Shown here piece after piece: positions 1 to 5,125 of a DNA stretch of 5,125 nt. The first letter of the stretch is position 1. Every line of letters starts with the position of its first letter. The translations under genes and the position numbers were made by a program. The stretch spans positions 1 to 5,125 of the forward strand of contig JAKAMV010000734.1 of NCBI GenBank assembly GCA_021812735.1, written 5' to 3'. Below the pieces are notes generated by a model. The model had not been told where the DNA came from. It ran no database searches and saw only the letters and a list, made by a program, of their open reading frames with translations. The stretch is from Chloroflexota bacterium (GTDB taxonomy: Bacteria > Chloroflexota > Limnocylindria > Limnocylindrales > CSP1-4).

Positions 1-1179
1 GGTGGTCCCCGGGCCGCGTGATGAGCGTGGGGCGCCCGTCGCCCGGACAGCATCTCGGAGTCGCGACCCGCCCAGGTACGCGGCCCCGAGCGCGGCGATC
101 GGCACGGTCAGCCCCGCGTCGGCGTCGGTCGGCGTGCACCGCGCGCCGTCGGGGCCGGCGTCGAGGCGCCACCGGCGCGTCCCGCCCCAGGCCCCGTCGT
201 CCACGACCTCGAGCACGACCGATCCCGCCCGCTCGTACGCCCGCGCCTCGAGCGCCCGCGGCAGGTCGAAGATGCGGACCCAGAGCCGGTCCCGCAGCCG
301 CTCGACGTCGATCGCCCGGGCGTTCGAGAGCAGCCAGGGCAGGGCTTCCTCGACCGAGCGGTTCGGCGCCTTGACCACGGCCACCAGGTCCACCGACAGC
401 AGGAACCGCCAGAGGTCCGCGTACGCGGTGTCGTTCAGCGCGTGCAGGTCCCGGACCTCGATCTCGCCCGCCGGCCCGCGTCCCCACTTGGGCTCGGTCT
501 TGTAGCGGGCATAGCCGTCGACCGTGCCCGCATCGTCGCGGTGCAGCGCGATGAACCCCGTCCAGCGGGTTCCCTCAAAGGCGTCCGACTCCAACCCGAC
601 GTCGATATCCCACGTGGCGTCACCCCGCGAGATCTCTCCCGCGACCCGATGGCGCGCGACCTCGTACACGGCGCGCACCGAGTCGCGGGTCGCCTCGTTG
701 AGGGGGGCGATCTCGATCGAGCCGGTCGCCTCGCCGCGGACGCTCGTCTCCCTGGTGTGGATGGCGAGCCACGCCGAGCGGGTGGCTGGCGCGTAGCCGA
801 AGCGCCCGTAGATCGGGTACTCGGACGCCATCAGGACCGCGAGCGGCTCGCCGTCATCCATGATCGACCGATGGGCCGTCTCCGCCATCCGGGTCAGGAT
901 GCCGCGGCGCCGGTGCGTCGGCAGCACGGTCACCGCGGACACGGCTGCAGCGGGCAAGACGGCGCCGCCAGGCAGGGTCAGCTCGGTGGCCGCGGAGAGG
1001 AACGTGCCGCACGCATGCGGCCCGTCCCAGGCGATCCACGAGCGCTCCCCCGGCCAGTGCCGCGGGAACTGCTCCGCCGCCTTGGCCACGTCCGACCGCT
1101 CGAGGAACGCAATGGACGCCACGTCGACGGCGGCCGCGAAGTCCTCCCCGGAGACGGGGTGCCGGATCTCGATGCTCAT
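1..1179 (-). CDS. Eis-like GNAT family N-acetyltransferase (3' end beyond window)
   Basis: The gene reads from an ATG at 1179 leftward with no stop through position 1, giving 393 codons; the C-terminus is outside the window. Seen in the sequence: an N-terminal GNAT domain with the acetyl-CoA-binding motif A (VSAVTVLPTHRRRGILTRM, residues 80-98, with the R-R-x-G turn) and the Eis-family motif IYGRFGYAPAT (about 123-133). The middle holds a second, degenerate GNAT-like half. The SCP2-like C-terminal domain begins near DRLWVRIFDLPRALEARAY and reaches AAYLGG. Known of the family: Eis of mycobacteria acetylates amines such as aminoglycosides and lysine residues, using a tyrosine of the YGRFGY motif as general acid and the C-terminal carboxylate as base; family length is about 400-420 residues, so only a short tail is missing. 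The cytosolic substrate here is unknown. It starts 10 bases after the stop of the YcaQ-like gene, so the two are probably co-transcribed. No strong Shine-Dalgarno precedes the ATG. Confidence 0.88.
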   Translation of the reverse strand, partial: MSIEIRHPVSGEDFAAAVDVASIAFLERSDVAKAAEQFPRHWPGERSWIAWDGPHACGTFLSAATELTLPGGAVLPAAAVSAVTVLPTHRRRGILTRMAETAHRSIMDDGEPLAVLMASEYPIYGRFGYAPATRSAWLAIHTRETSVRGEATGSIEIAPLNEATRDSVRAVYEVARHRVAGEISRGDATWDIDVGLESDAFEGTRWTGFIALHRDDAGTVDGYARYKTEPKWGRGPAGEIEVRDLHALNDTAYADLWRFLLSVDLVAVVKAPNRSVEEALPWLLSNARAIDVERLRDRLWVRIFDLPRALEARAYERAGSVVLEVVDDGAWGGTRRWRLDAGPDGARCTPTDADAGLTVPIAALGAAYLGGSRLRDAVRATGAPRSSRGPGTT

Positions 1180-1189
1180 GGCGATGACG

Positions 1190-2509
1190 CTACCAGCCGC
1201 CGGGCGGCGTGGCCAACCGCGGTCGCAGCGCGGTGGCAAGCGCGCGGTGGCGGGCGACCCTGGGCAGCACGACGCGGCGCGCGTCCGCGAACGCCGCATG
1301 GGCGCGGAGCGCCTCGGCCAGGGCGTCGACAAACCCGGGGTGAGCCTCGTCGAGCGGGTCGAAGCCCGCCTCCCACCAGAAGTCGACGACCCGTAGCTCG
1401 CCCGCCTTCCGGTCGATCCGCGGCTCGATCCGGCCGACGATGCGGTCCCCGTACACCAGCGGCAGGACGTAGTAGCCCCAGCGGCGCTTGCGGACCGGGA
1501 CGTACACCTCCCAGCGGTAGTCGAAGCCGTAGAGGCGCAGCAGCAGGTCGCGCTCCCAGGCGAGCGGGTCGAGCGGGGCGAGGAACGCGACCCCCGGATC
1601 CCGGCCTCCGGGACGGCCGACCGACCAGCGATGCGAGGGCTCTCCCTCGGCGGCCACCTCGGCCTCGGCGACATCGAGCAGGGGCAGCGAGCCGGCTGGG
1701 ACGTACCGGTGGCCGCGGAGGCCCTCGACGCTGACCGCGACGATGTGGCCCCGAGCCTCGAGCTCGGCCCTCAGCTCGTGGCGGTGCGGGGTGCTCCGGG
1801 CCACGCCCGCCCAGAGCGTGGACTCGCCCGTCGCCCCGAGCAGGCCGTTCGCCTTGTAGCGAGAGCGGAGCTTGTGGAGCCGCTGCTCCGCCTCGGGCGG
1901 CCGCTGGGCCAGCAGCGCGTCCGGGAACAGCCGCTCGGTGAGGTCGTAGACGCGACGGTTTCCCTCGCGCCGCGCGATGGCGATGAGACCGGCCTCCGCC
2001 AGCGCCTCGAGCAGCGCCCGCACCTGGTTGGTGGGCCGCCAGTACCAGTCGATCGCGGCCCGGGGCTCCAGGTCGGTCGAGCTGAGCGGCCCGCCGTCTC
2101 GGATGCGCCCGAGGAGCTCCTCGACCAGCGGCGCGTGCTCGTCGAAGGGTCCCGCCTCGTGCTCCAGCCGGATCTCGTCCCACGCGTGCCGGTAGTACGG
2201 GAGCTCCGAGGTGGGGACCAGCGACAGCATCTTGTTGTACGTCTCGTACAAGGAGCGGTCCCGATACAGCAGGTCGTCGGTCCACGCCCGACGGTAGCCG
2301 GCGATCCGGGCGAGCAGCACCAGGTCGTGGTTGCGGCCGGCGACCTCGAGCGGGTCGAACTGGAGCGAGCCGACGCGATCGATCACGCGCATGACCGACG
2401 CCGGCTCCGCGGGCAGCCCGCGCGGAGGTGCCAGCAGGTGGTGGTGCGCCAGGTACCGGCGCGCCACGCGGGCGGAGAGGTGTCGGGGCTGGTGGGTCAC
2501 GGTGCGCAT
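1190..2509 (-). CDS. YcaQ/AlkZ-family winged-helix DNA glycosylase (HTH_42 domain)
   Basis: A complete gene of 439 residues from ATG 2509 to TAG 1192-1190; E. coli YcaQ is about 410. Seen: an N-terminal winged helix with RVGSLQFDPLEVAGRNHDLV (about residues 45-64), a second winged-helix segment IDWYWRPTNQVRALLEAL (153-170) ending in RRVYDLTERLFP, and the family signature FLAPLDPLAWERDLL...LYGFDYRWEVYVP (309-338), followed by KRRWGYYVLPLVYGDRIVGRIEP (341-363) and a C-terminal helical region. Known: this family unhooks bulky N-alkyl adducts and interstrand crosslinks; AlkZ has a Q-x-Q catalytic motif and the YcaQ (AlkX) branch Q-x-D. Here it is Q50-F51-D52, so I place it in the YcaQ branch (inference). 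An in-frame TTG at 2530 would add seven residues (SGFTPT before the ATG), but no clear ribosome site favours it. Placing it with an acetyltransferase suggests a role against DNA-reactive chemicals. Many such proteins are annotated only as winged-helix DNA-binding proteins. Confidence 0.9.
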   Translation of the reverse strand: MRTVTHQPRHLSARVARRYLAHHHLLAPPRGLPAEPASVMRVIDRVGSLQFDPLEVAGRNHDLVLLARIAGYRRAWTDDLLYRDRSLYETYNKMLSLVPTSELPYYRHAWDEIRLEHEAGPFDEHAPLVEELLGRIRDGGPLSSTDLEPRAAIDWYWRPTNQVRALLEALAEAGLIAIARREGNRRVYDLTERLFPDALLAQRPPEAEQRLHKLRSRYKANGLLGATGESTLWAGVARSTPHRHELRAELEARGHIVAVSVEGLRGHRYVPAGSLPLLDVAEAEVAAEGEPSHRWSVGRPGGRDPGVAFLAPLDPLAWERDLLLRLYGFDYRWEVYVPVRKRRWGYYVLPLVYGDRIVGRIEPRIDRKAGELRVVDFWWEAGFDPLDEAHPGFVDALAEALRAHAAFADARRVVLPRVARHRALATALRPRLATPPGGW

Positions 2510-2560
2510 CGTAGGGGTGAAACCTGACAACTGATGACGCAGCTCTCAGCGCGGCGCTGC

Positions 2561-2588
2561 CACGCCGCGTCGGCGCCGACGGCGCGTG
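2561..2588. repeat. 28-nt near-perfect palindrome upstream of the glycosylase gene
   Basis: The core 2568-2581 is a perfect 14-bp palindrome (CGTCGGCGCCGACG). After two mismatched pairs the symmetry resumes with CACGC at 2561-2565 and GCGTG at 2584-2588, giving 12 of 14 matched pairs. It overlaps a second hairpin, CGCGGCG (2550-2556) with CGCCGCG (2563-2569). It lies 50-80 bases upstream of the leftward ATG at 2509, a plausible operator position, but GC-rich DNA produces such symmetry often. Confidence 0.5.
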
Positions 2589-2661
2589 TTGGCCCAGAGC
2601 CACCAAATCGGGGGCGATCCACCGCAGTGCGGGGCTCCGCCCTCACCCAGAGCTGCTCTGC

Positions 2662-2812
2662 GGCGGTTCCGTTGGCCGTGCGCCATCGAATGGCTGCCGG
2701 AGGTGCCGCACGGCGCGGCAGGACCCTGCCGTGTGGCGGTTTTGCTGGCCGTGCACCACCGAATCGCTGCCGGAAGCGCCGCCGGAGGTTGCCTTGCTGG
2801 TCGTGCACCACC
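2662..2812. repeat. Three degenerate direct repeats (about 30-48 bp)
   Basis: Copy A (2662-2709) and copy B (2735-2782) align over about 48 bp with roughly eight differences; both run GGCGGTT, then TGGCCGTGC, then CGAAT and GCTGCCGG. Copy C (2784-2812) shares only the first part, GGAGGTT followed by CTGGTCGTGCACCACC. Start-to-start spacings are 73 and 49 bp. Between A and B lies a small hairpin (CGGCAG 2716-2721 with CTGCCG 2726-2731). The spacing is not in frame, so I treat these as non-coding repeats. Confidence 0.6.
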
Positions 2813-2832
2813 AGCGCGGTCCTGCCGCGCCG
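2711..2832. repeat. Inner perfect 15-bp inverted repeat
   Basis: CGGCGCGGCAGGACC (2711-2725) is exactly reverse-complementary to GGTCCTGCCGCGCCG (2818-2832), separated by 92 bp containing direct repeats B and C. The left arm can instead fold locally with CTGCCG at 2726-2731, so two mutually exclusive structures are possible. It is nested inside the outer inverted repeat at 2599-2852. Confidence 0.6.
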
Positions 2833-2863
2833 CGCGCGGCCGATTTGGCGGCAGCACGCCATC

Positions 2864-3030
2864 GGGCGGCGACGTGCCTGGGCGGCGACGTGCCGGACGA
2901 GCGGCTCGGGCTCGACGGGCGACGCCGGGCCGGGGCGGCGAACGCAGACCGGACGAGCGCCTCGGGCTCGCCGAGCGGCTTCTGGGCCGGGGCGGCGCCG
3001 GGCCGGGGCGGCGAACTCTGACCGGACGAG
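2864..3030. repeat. G/C-rich minisatellite-like repeats
   Basis: First, a 15-mer GGGCGGCGACGTGCC occurs twice at a 16-bp period (2864-2878 and 2880-2894). Then a unit of about 57 bp begins with CCGGACGAG (2893, 2949, 3022), continues with CTCGGGCTCG, and ends with GGGCCGGGGCGGCG (2927-2940, 2984-2997, 3000-3013) and GAAC. The second unit is longer by an internal 16-bp duplication of the GGGCCGGGGCGGCG block. The third copy is only a start. This looks like replication-slippage growth. Confidence 0.7.
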
Positions 3031-3057
3031 CAGCGCCGCGTGCCCGCCATCCGGCCC

Positions 3058-3657
3058 ATGGGCCGAACCGCCGATCCGCGATACCCTCCTGCGGAATGCT
3101 TCGCCGTCACCGAAGCATCAGCCGAAGACGAAGGATCCCGAACGATTCACCTGACCGAACGCGATGCCGCCACCGGGGCGGTCCTCGCCCTGTACGAGGA
3201 GCTCATGCACCGCATGGCCGGCAGCCACGCGCCCGACTTCCTCGAGATCGCGATCACGATGCCGCAGGCCAAGGTGTTGTACCTCCTCAGCGCCGCCGGC
3301 GACCTCCACATGTCCGAGCTGTCCGCGAAGCTGGGCGTCTCCCTGTCCACGGTCAGCGGCCTCGTCGATCGAGTGGTCGAGGCGGGCCTCGCGTCTCGAC
3401 ACGACGACCCGGCCGACCGACGCCAGGTCGTGGTGGGCCTGACGCCGGCGGGCGTCGCCTTCATCGACCGATTCCGCGAGCTCAACGCGCGCCAGATGCG
3501 CGAGCTGCTCGACCTGCTTGACGACCAGGAGCTCGAGGGTGCCCGCGCGACGCTCTCCGCACTCGCCCGCGCCGGCGATCTGCTCGCCGCCCGAGCCGAG
3601 AAGGCCGCAGCGGCCGCCCCAGGCGCACCGTCCCCCGCCCGAAAGGATCCCGCATGA
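3058..3657 (+). CDS. MarR-family transcriptional regulator
   Basis: A winged helix-turn-helix regulator, likely a dimeric repressor of the downstream efflux gene. Numbered from ATG 3058 (199 residues): a dimerisation helix precedes ITMPQAKVLYLL; the HTH is MSELSAKLGVSLSTVSGLVD (from residue 85) followed by RVVEAGLASR; the wing carries the family motif DPADRR (117-122) followed by QVVVGLTPAG. The C-terminal helices end in an Ala/Pro-rich tail. The start is uncertain. ATG 3058 and GTG 3040 lack a Shine-Dalgarno and add a non-conserved N-terminus that runs through the putative operator. ATT 3145 (170 residues) or CTG 3151 follows GAAGGA at 3130-3135 and gives a more usual MarR length. ATG 3205 would cut the first helix. 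I list ATG 3058 as the conventional start only. The stop overlaps the RND gene start (ATGA), indicating translational coupling. Confidence 0.87.
   Translation: MGRTADPRYPPAECFAVTEASAEDEGSRTIHLTERDAATGAVLALYEELMHRMAGSHAPDFLEIAITMPQAKVLYLLSAAGDLHMSELSAKLGVSLSTVSGLVDRVVEAGLASRHDDPADRRQVVVGLTPAGVAFIDRFRELNARQMRELLDLLDDQELEGARATLSALARAGDLLAARAEKAAAAAPGAPSPARKDPA
3082..3087 (+). promoter_or_regulatory. Possible -10 box of the marR operon
   Basis: TACCCT fits the loose TANNNT consensus of high-GC bacteria, and would place the transcription start near 3094, at the edge of the inverted repeat at 3096-3118. No recognisable -35 box lies 16-19 bases upstream. The call rests mainly on the position next to the putative operator. 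Confidence 0.3.
3096..3118. promoter_or_regulatory. Putative MarR operator (8-7-8 inverted repeat)
   Basis: ATGCTTCG (3096-3103) and CGAAGCAT (3111-3118) are perfect 8-bp arms around a 7-base spacer. MarR-family dimers bind such palindromes, often at the promoter of their own gene, and repress it until a ligand is bound. This site sits just upstream of the conserved part of marR and just downstream of a possible -10 box. Further CGAAG half-sites follow at 3123-3127 and 3129-3133. Confidence 0.55.
3130..3135 (+). promoter_or_regulatory. Shine-Dalgarno-like site inside the annotated marR 5' end
   Basis: GAAGGA followed by TCCCG. The 10-mer AAGGATCCCG (3131-3140) recurs exactly at 3643-3652 just before the ATG of the RND gene. 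If it acts the same way here, translation of marR starts around 3142-3151, where the in-frame codons are ACG, ATT, CAC and CTG, and no ATG, GTG or TTG is present. Confidence 0.4.
3642..3647 (+). promoter_or_regulatory. Ribosome binding site of the RND permease gene
   Basis: AAAGGA lies six bases before ATG 3654, within the last codons of marR. It supports ATG 3654 as the pump start and fits coupled translation across the ATGA overlap. Confidence 0.7.
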
Positions 3658-5125
3658 GCCGCCTGTCCGAGATCGCGGTCGGCAAGAGGAGCGTCACGCT
3701 CCTGCTGGCCGCGGCCCTGTTCATCGCCGGCATCTCCGCCTGGGGCAGCCTCCAGCAGGAGCTGCTGCCAGACATCGAGCTGCCCGTGATCACGGTCATC
3801 GCCCCCTATCCCGGCGCGGGGGCCACCGACGTGGCCGAGGCGGTGACGAAGCCCATCGAGCGCGCCATCGGCGGCGTGCCGCGGCTCGAGAGCATGTCGT
3901 CCTCGTCGGCCAACTCGATCTCGCTGGTGGTCGCGCAGTTCTCCTACGGCACCGACGTGAAGGCCACCCAGGCCACGATCGAATCGAACCTGCAGCAGGC
4001 GAAGCTGCCCGCGAGCGTGACCGCGCAGGTGAGCGCGCTCGACATCAACGCCTCGCCCGTGATCATCGCCGCCGTGGCGGTTCAGAACGGCACGTCGCTT
4101 GCGGATGCCGGGGCGATCGTCAGCAAGGAGATCCAGCCTGCGCTGCTCGGTCTCGAGGGTGTCGCGTCCGTCGACGTGGCCGGGGGCGAGGAGCAGCAGG
4201 TGGTGATCACCCTGGACCCGGCCAAGATCGCCGACGCCGGGGTCACGGCATCCCAGGTCACCGGGGTCCTGGCCGCCAACAACCTCACCGTCCCGTCCGG
4301 GCAGATCAGCGGGGGCGACCTGCGCATCCCCGTCTCGACGATCGGCGAGATCACCACGGTGGACCAGATCAAGCAGCTGGTCGTGGGCGTGAGGCTCCCC
4401 GGGGGCGCCGGCGCCCAGGGAGGTGCGGCGGGCTCGGCGGCATCCGCGGCCCCCGGTGCCTCGACTGGCCCGGCGGCATCCGCGGCATCCGGTGCCTCGA
4501 CCGGCCCGGCGGCATCTGGCCCGCTCGCCTCGGCCTCCCCGGCTCCCGCCGCCACGCCGGCACCGGTCACGATCGCGGACGTCGCCGACGTCGCCCTCAC
4601 GGGCGTCGCCACGACCGGCTATGCGCGCTTCGACGGCAACCCGGCCCTGTCGATCTCGGTCAGCAAGACGTCCACGGCGAACACGGTGACCGTCGCCGAC
4701 GAGGTCACCGCCAAGCTCGCCGAGCTGGGGGCCCGGCACGCAGGCGCGATCCAGGTCACGGTGGTGAACGACCTCTCGACGTTCATCAAGCAGTCCACGG
4801 ACGGCCTGCTCCATGAGGGCCTGACCGGCGCCATCTTCGCGGTCCTGACGATCTTCCTGTTCCTGTTCAGCCTGCGCTCGACGCTGGTCGCCGCCGTCAG
4901 CATCCCGCTCTCGCTGCTCACCGCGCTCGTGATCATGCAGGTGGCCGGCATCTCGCTGAACATCATGACCCTGGGCGGCCTGGCGGTTGCCGTGGGCCGC
5001 GTCGTCGACGACGCGATCGTCGTCCTCGAGAACATCTACCGCCACCGCGCCAAGGGCGAGGACCGGCTGACCGCCTCGGTCAACGGACCACGCGAGGTCG
5101 CCGGCGCCATCACGGCCGCCACGGT
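3654..5125 (+). CDS. RND-family efflux permease, N-terminal half (runs off window)
   Basis: An inner-membrane proton-driven exporter of the AcrB/SwrC type; 490 codons of an expected 1000-1100 are present. Seen: a short cytosolic N-terminus, TM1 (about residues 13-31), then the motif LLPDIELPVITVIAPYPGAG and TKPIERAIGGVPRLESMSS of the first porter subdomain, and a second porter/docking region. After residue 304 come VTIADVADV, TM2 (about 389-408), TM3 (411-430) and TM4 with GRVVDDAIVVLENIYRHR. D452 and D453 match the paired proton-relay aspartates of AcrB TM4 (D407/D408). Odd: residues about 249-304 form an Ala/Ser/Gly/Pro-rich insertion between LVVGVRL and VTIADVADV, where relatives have only a few residues. 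Neighbour: the MarR gene overlaps its start by ATGA, so it is probably repressed by that regulator. No membrane-fusion partner is seen in the window. The substrate is not predictable from sequence. Confidence 0.93.
   Translation, partial: MSRLSEIAVGKRSVTLLLAAALFIAGISAWGSLQQELLPDIELPVITVIAPYPGAGATDVAEAVTKPIERAIGGVPRLESMSSSSANSISLVVAQFSYGTDVKATQATIESNLQQAKLPASVTAQVSALDINASPVIIAAVAVQNGTSLADAGAIVSKEIQPALLGLEGVASVDVAGGEEQQVVITLDPAKIADAGVTASQVTGVLAANNLTVPSGQISGGDLRIPVSTIGEITTVDQIKQLVVGVRLPGGAGAQGGAAGSAASAAPGASTGPAASAASGASTGPAASGPLASASPAPAATPAPVTIADVADVALTGVATTGYARFDGNPALSISVSKTSTANTVTVADEVTAKLAELGARHAGAIQVTVVNDLSTFIKQSTDGLLHEGLTGAIFAVLTIFLFLFSLRSTLVAAVSIPLSLLTALVIMQVAGISLNIMTLGGLAVAVGRVVDDAIVVLENIYRHRAKGEDRLTASVNGPREVAGAITAAT
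4435..4517 (+). repeat. 36-bp in-frame tandem repeat inside the RND gene
   Basis: About 2.3 copies with a 36-bp period: CGGCGGCATCCGCGGC recurs at 4435 and 4471, and GGTGCCTCGAC at 4455 and 4491. The period is a multiple of three, so the frame stays open; each full unit encodes GASTGPAASAAS. The copies differ at few bases, suggesting recent expansion by slippage. It forms the core of the low-complexity insertion in the periplasmic (external) part of the pump. Confidence 0.85.

Larger units (their letters stand above)
2599..2852. repeat. Outer inverted repeat, 13-nt arms about 230 bp apart
   Basis: The left arm GCCACCAAATCGG (2599-2611) is the reverse complement of the right arm CCGATTTGGCGGC (2840-2852) with one mismatch. 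The AAAT/ATTT core is striking in such GC-rich DNA. The arms enclose the three direct repeats and the inner 15-bp inverted repeat. This could mark the ends of a small degenerate element or one long folded transcript; no target-site duplication is evident. Confidence 0.45.
2531..3057. other. Repeat-rich intergenic region between divergent operons
   Basis: About 500 bp without a convincing gene. Open frames exist on both strands, but their translations are Arg/Ala/Gly/Pro-rich with no recognisable domain. The direct repeats here recur at 73, 49, 56 and 16 bp, which are not multiples of three, so no single frame is preserved. The region holds the near-palindrome at 2561-2588, two nested inverted repeats (2599-2852 and 2711-2832), three degenerate direct repeats (2662-2812) and a minisatellite-like block (2864-3030). 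It must contain the promoter of the leftward glycosylase operon and probably that of the rightward marR operon. I see no consensus promoter for the leftward genes. Confidence 0.7.

Noticed and set aside
442..1734. A 430-codon open frame on the plus strand opposite the acetyltransferase and glycosylase genes
   Set aside because: It is antisense to two genes with clear family motifs, and its translation is Arg/Gly/Ala/Pro-rich with no domain; this is the usual artefact of few stop codons in GC-rich DNA.
2507..2530. Promoter for the leftward operon with TTGTCA as -35 and TACGAT as -10
   Set aside because: The spacing is only 11 bases instead of about 17, and the -10 would overlap the ATG.
2716..2743. 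Rho-independent terminator (CGGCAG/CTGCCG hairpin then TTTT)
   Set aside because: The stem is short, the T run does not directly follow the core stem, and there is no rightward gene upstream to terminate; kept only as part of the structured-region finding.
2497..3021. Small protein genes in the intergenic region on either strand
   Set aside because: The direct repeats are spaced out of frame, the translations lack domains and are low-complexity, and no good ribosome site precedes the starts.
2662..3030. Possible CRISPR array
   Set aside because: The repeats are few, degenerate and of differing length, with no uniform spacers and no cas genes in the window.
3518..4816. A 432-codon plus-strand frame overlapping the RND gene
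   Set aside because: It lies in a different frame of a gene with unmistakable RND motifs; its Arg/His/Gly-rich composition indicates a frame shadow, not a frameshifted domain.
3147..5045. A 632-codon open frame on the minus strand opposite marR and the RND gene
   Set aside because: The translation is dominated by Asp, Arg, Gly and His without recognisable domains, while the opposite strand encodes canonical MarR and RND motifs. It is a shadow frame.

Overview
This is a high-GC window (about 70% GC by eye, with G/C at most third codon positions). It looks like an actinobacterial or Chloroflexota-type genome. The RND pump TM4 motif (GRVVDDAIVV) and the Eis-type acetyltransferase fit such lineages, but the sequence alone does not fix the taxon. 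There are four protein genes in two divergent pairs, separated by about 500 bp of repeat-rich DNA that I read as non-coding.

Left half, minus strand: a complete YcaQ/AlkZ-family (HTH_42) winged-helix protein, likely a DNA glycosylase for alkylation or interstrand crosslinks (2509 down to 1190). Ten bases later comes an Eis-like GNAT N-acetyltransferase (1179 down to the left edge, C-terminus cut off). The spacing suggests one transcript. The glycosylase carries a Q-F-D triplet where the YcaQ (AlkX) branch has its catalytic Q-x-D motif.

Middle, about 2531-3057: no convincing gene. It holds a 28-nt near-palindrome, three degenerate direct repeats, two inverted repeats that enclose most of them, and a G/C-rich minisatellite-like array leading up to the plus-strand operon.

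Right half, plus strand: a MarR-family regulator (to 3657) overlaps by ATGA the start of an RND (AcrB/SwrC-type) efflux permease (3654 to the right edge, only the N-terminal 490 residues present). A perfect 8-7-8 inverted repeat at 3096-3118, just downstream of a possible -10 box, is a good candidate for the MarR autoregulatory operator. It conflicts with the canonical start codons of marR, and a Shine-Dalgarno context identical to that of the pump gene points to a later, non-canonical start. The pump carries an unusual Ala/Ser/Gly/Pro-rich insertion of about 55 residues, partly built from a 36-bp tandem repeat.

Together the genes look like chemical-stress functions: DNA repair, acetylation of small molecules, and regulated export. 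No clearly new system is visible. The most unusual items are the pump insertion, the marR start/operator arrangement and the structured intergenic repeats.
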